DNA from: Peptococcaceae bacterium BICA1-7
GTDB taxonomy: Bacteria > Bacillota > Desulfotomaculia > Desulfotomaculales > Desulfocucumaceae
DNA: 64,000 nucleotides
Reading direction: 5' to 3'
Assembly: GCA_000802095.1 (NCBI GenBank)
Contig: JUEB01000033.1
Span: forward strand, 248,001 to 312,000
Below are positions 61,748 through 64,000 of the stretch, piece after piece (the stretch's first letter is position 1; each line of letters opens with the position of its first letter). The translations under genes were made by a program, and so were the position numbers. A model generated the notes under the pieces. It saw only the letters and a program-made list of their open reading frames with translations. It searched no databases and was not told the DNA's origin.

Positions 61748-62506
61748 TTGACAAAATATCAGATTAACATTATCATTGCATTGTGCCATAATTATCCAGA
61801 TGACTGCTGGCGGGAGGGATTTGAATTGATTGTCTTTGAAAGGCCGGGGCCGGTTAATACCGATAGACTAATTGAGTTGGCGGTTAACTCTTCAGTTAAC
61901 TGCAATTATATTGTAGTTGCTTCAATTACCGGTGATTCTGCATTGAAGGTCGCAAAGCTTGTAAGGGATAAAAAAGTTGTGTCTGTTACCTGTCCCCAGG
62001 GTATGTACTGGGAAGTCAACAAAATGGATTCCGGGCCATTTTCAGATGTGCCGGAGCTGAGGGAAATCCGGGACTCCTGGATGGAGAAGGGGTACCAAAG
62101 AGTTCCCATGGACACCGATAAGGACAAAATCAAGGCTCTTTGTGATTACAATGTGACTATTGTAAAGGGAACCATTCCCTTCTTCGGCCCCAGTTTTTCG
62201 ATGAGATTGCATATAAACCACACCAACTCTCTTGATATTGTTGCTAAAACACTGGAGATGATTTCCACCGGCACACTGGTTTGTCTGGAGACTGTTTTAA
62301 TGGCTGTTGACGCATCCGCTATACCTGAAGGTGAAGAGGTGCTTGCCCTGGCGGGCACTGAAAGGGGGCTGGACACAGCATGGATTATCAGAAGCTGCTG
62401 CTCCGCCAACCTTTTTCACCCTGAAAAAGGCGCCAGGCTGGTTGAGCTGCTGGCCAAGCCAGGAATATCCTGCCAGCCGGATATAATGATTGAGTATTTA
62501 AGATGA
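61748..62506 (+). CDS. pyruvate-kinase C-terminal-like domain protein
   Basis: A 252-residue protein resembling the stand-alone pyruvate kinase alpha/beta-domain proteins of archaea and anaerobes: NTDRLIELAVNSS...NYIVVASITGDSALKVAKLV (about 38-72). GLDTAWIIRSCCSANLF follows near the C-terminus. It lacks the catalytic barrel of pyruvate kinase, so it is not that enzyme. The start is probably the TTG at 61748, with AGAGGA somewhat far upstream. It may bind a phosphorylated regulator molecule; the function is unknown. Confidence 0.72.
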   Translation: MTKYQINIIIALCHNYPDDCWREGFELIVFERPGPVNTDRLIELAVNSSVNCNYIVVASITGDSALKVAKLVRDKKVVSVTCPQGMYWEVNKMDSGPFSDVPELREIRDSWMEKGYQRVPMDTDKDKIKALCDYNVTIVKGTIPFFGPSFSMRLHINHTNSLDIVAKTLEMISTGTLVCLETVLMAVDASAIPEGEEVLALAGTERGLDTAWIIRSCCSANLFHPEKGARLVELLAKPGISCQPDIMIEYLR

Positions 62507-62582
62507 CTTGAACCAGGTGATTAGCAGAAAGCGGAAATGAATTTAACTTTTACATCTGTGAAGTGTTGAGGCAAATGAAATA

Positions 62583-62606
62583 AGGGCAGGTTGAAAAACC
62601 TGCCCT
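62583..62606. other. GAAA-capped hairpin downstream of the PK-C-like gene
   Basis: AGGGCAGGTT-GAAA-AACCTGCCCT is a perfect ten-base-pair stem with a GNRA tetraloop. There is no T-tract on the right, so it may be the 5' part of the structured RNA that follows or a weak terminator. Confidence 0.55.
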
Positions 62607-62639
62607 CAGACTGATGACAAACCCATTGATCATTATATA

Positions 62640-62890
62640 TGCTTCAAAATGACGTTCATAGAGGCAGGGAATGACCAGCCACTTGCTAGCATTGCGGAGG
62701 CTGTTACCGGGTTTTGACGGAGAAGGCTTACGGAATGCCGATCCGTCTGCCGGATGCAGACGGAAACCCGAGAGCCGCATGGACGCGGTATTCGAGGGTG
62801 GTCGGCAGTCCGTTGCCTGCGAGTCTTAAAGCCGGTTCAGCCGGAGCACCAGCTTGCATGGGGTTGGTGTTCCAAGCCGGCCCTTAAGTT
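62640..62890 (+). ncRNA. candidate structured non-coding RNA or remnant of a mobile RNA element
   Basis: A GC-rich island with nested pairings. CGGGTTT (62709) pairs with AAACCCG (62764), enclosing CGTCTGC-CGGAT-GCAGACG. CCGC-ATGGAC-GCGG lies near 62775. GCCGG plus GGAGCACCA (62831-62851) pair with TGGTGTTCC plus GCCGG near 62866-62880. No coding frame is convincing. The text CCCGAGAGCCGCATGG recalls group II intron or HEARO/IscB-guide-RNA style folds, but I cannot assign a family. Strand is inferred from GU-compatible pairing and is uncertain. Confidence 0.5.
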
Positions 62891-62976
62891 GCTTAATACT
62901 GTTCACTTTGGATGAAAATTAAAACTTCGACTTTGTCAACAACCTGCCCTTTAGTTTATACCTGTATTGATAAAAT

Positions 62977-63735
62977 TTAGCGTTTGCTTTTGGCAAAGAA
63001 CCTCTGCACCCTTTTTTTAGGCTCGTCGCCGGCAAAGCAGCGTCCCCACAGCTCGTTTTCCAGAGCCAGGCCGGCCGTTGATATGCGGGAGCCCTCAACC
63101 ACCGCCTTTTTGGCGTAGCGGATGTTGTCGGGGCCGTTTTTAACTATTTTCCCGGCCAGCTCGTAGACCCTGTCCATAAACTGACTCTGGGGGTATACAG
63201 CGCTTACCAGGCCCATCCGGTAGGCCTCCGCAGCATTTATGGGCTCTCCGGTAAGTATTATCTTCATGGCGTCAGACTGTCCCACCAGCCTGGGAAGCCG
63301 TTGAGTTCCCCCCCAGCCGGGAAAATTCCCCCATAGTACCTCCTGCTGTCCAAACATGGCGTTTTCAGAGGCCAGGCGAATGTCGCAGGCCAGAGCAAAC
63401 TCCATGCCGCCCCCGTAGGCAAAGCCGTTTACGGCTGCTATTACAGGAACGCTGCAGTAGGCGATACTGTCACACACCAGCTGGCCTATTTTGGACCCCT
63501 TCTGGGCATTGTGCTGGTCCAGTGTCAGGAAAAGGCCTATGTCCGCCCCGGCAATAAAGGCCTTGTCCCCGGCGCCGGTCAAAACAGCCACCACCACCGA
63601 GGGGTCCCTGTCTATCTCGGCAAATGCCCGGCCAAGCTCTTCCACAACATCCAGGGTAAGCGCATTCAGCGCCTCGGGACGATTAATGGTCACAGTGGCT
63701 ATGCCATTCTCAATCTTTAATAGCACCTGACTCAT
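62977..63735 (-). CDS. enoyl-CoA hydratase (crotonase family)
   Basis: A 252-residue crotonase-fold enzyme. The oxyanion loop is DKAFIAGADIG. Both catalytic Glu positions are filled: GGGMEFALACD and FGQQEVLWGNFPGWGG. The Trp residues around the second Glu are unusual and may shape the acyl pocket. It is monocistronic and separated from the main acyl-CoA block. CGGAGG precedes the ATG. Confidence 0.9.
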   Translation of the reverse strand: MSQVLLKIENGIATVTINRPEALNALTLDVVEELGRAFAEIDRDPSVVVAVLTGAGDKAFIAGADIGLFLTLDQHNAQKGSKIGQLVCDSIAYCSVPVIAAVNGFAYGGGMEFALACDIRLASENAMFGQQEVLWGNFPGWGGTQRLPRLVGQSDAMKIILTGEPINAAEAYRMGLVSAVYPQSQFMDRVYELAGKIVKNGPDNIRYAKKAVVEGSRISTAGLALENELWGRCFAGDEPKKRVQRFFAKSKR

Positions 63736-63841
63736 TTTATTTTACCTCCGTATCTATTAAAACTGATTCACTATTCATAATAAACCCTGGAGTATGTTGG
63801 CAGCAAGAGGCTAAAATTATGATTGGATCAGAAATTGATTA

Positions 63842-63870
63842 TTGACAGGAACGGATTTTTGCAATATTGT
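63842..63870 (+). promoter_or_regulatory. sigma-A promoter of the gene entering the right edge
   Basis: TTGACA (63842-63847), a 17-base spacer and TATTGT (63865-63870), 50 bases before the ATG at 63921. Confidence 0.7.
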
Positions 63871-63920
63871 AAACATGTTAACAATATATATAAAAAAATC
63901 TTTAAGAGAGGTAATATCCT

Positions 63921-64000
63921 ATGTCCACAATTGACAGCCCTTTGGAGATATACAGGTTCCTCCCCAAAACAAACTGCAGGCAGTGTCAGGTGCCTACCTG
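63921..64000 (+). CDS. Fe-S domain protein, AcsC-like (CODH/ACS corrinoid subunit type), 5' end only
   Basis: The first 26 residues read MSTIDSPLEIYRFLPKTNCR and continue QCQVPT. This is the start of the four-cysteine Fe-S domain (LPKTNCxxCxxPTC) found at the N-terminus of the large corrinoid Fe-S subunit AcsC and related proteins of acetogenic-type pathways. GAGAGG precedes the ATG. The rest lies outside the window, so the full identity is open. Confidence 0.65.
   Translation, partial: MSTIDSPLEIYRFLPKTNCRQCQVPT

Noticed and set aside
62550-62780. Minus-strand 76-residue open frame across the folded island
   Set aside because: No ribosome binding site, Ser/Pro/Arg-biased composition typical of an antisense of structured RNA, and stems run through it.

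Overview
The window looks like chromosome of an anaerobic, motile, spore-former-type Firmicute of the Peptococcaceae / Desulfotomaculum-Pelotomaculum kind. This is inferred from strong AGGAGG-type ribosome binding sites, mixed ATG/GTG/TTG starts, a radical-type 4-hydroxybutyryl-CoA dehydratase, three thiolases, DUF3189 and pyruvate-kinase-C-terminal-like proteins, an AcsC-like Fe-S protein at the right edge, and intrinsic terminators typical of low-to-mid GC Firmicutes. No rRNA, tRNA, CRISPR array, intact insertion sequence or prophage was seen. The species cannot be fixed from this sequence alone.

Layout. 0-4 kb: the end of an AzlD-like exporter subunit, two flavodoxin-fold reductases and a two-component system. 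4-7.4 kb: nitrogen assimilation (divergent glutamine synthetase, glutamate dehydrogenase) and a GreA/B-like factor. 7.4-15.2 kb: an esterase/DUF2087 operon divergent from a TetR regulator, a nitronate monooxygenase-like enzyme, a metallophosphoesterase, an HD-GYP protein and a short soluble chemotaxis-type receptor. 15.4-38.5 kb: a large acyl-CoA catabolic block. It holds the 4-hydroxybutyryl-CoA dehydratase operon, acyl-CoA dehydrogenases, MaoC hydratase halves, a complete Liv-type ABC transporter, crotonases, an acyl-CoA ligase, three thiolases, a chemoreceptor and a PrpR-type sigma-54 activator. A second sigma-54 activator with CBS and PAS domains follows at 39 kb.

The acyl-CoA block is tied together by seven good -24/-12 (sigma-54) promoter matches. 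Six of them form three divergent pairs. They drive the dehydratase operon, both acyl-CoA dehydrogenases, the transporter, the chemoreceptor and two of the thiolases. This looks like one regulon joining substrate sensing, uptake and beta-oxidation-like breakdown under one or both of the local activators.

41-47 kb holds a second two-component system next to a His/Cys-rich protein, a very acidic secreted stalk-domain protein, and a PilZ protein whose mRNA leader carries a cyclic-di-GMP-I riboswitch followed by a terminator. 47.3-56.7 kb is an unusual minus-strand run: an archaeal-type aldolase and 3-dehydroquinate-synthase-II pair, two PaaK-like adenylating enzymes, an amidohydrolase, an amidase and a three-module TPR protein. 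It may be an undescribed aromatic-type biosynthetic or modifying pathway. MITE-like repeats of about 160 bp lie in and near it. 57-64 kb holds housekeeping and poorly known genes (DUF3795, an HtrA-like protease, an ABC-F protein, DUF3189, a membrane protein, a PK-C-like protein, a crotonase), plus a strongly folded non-coding stretch near 62.65-62.89 kb that I could not assign to a family.
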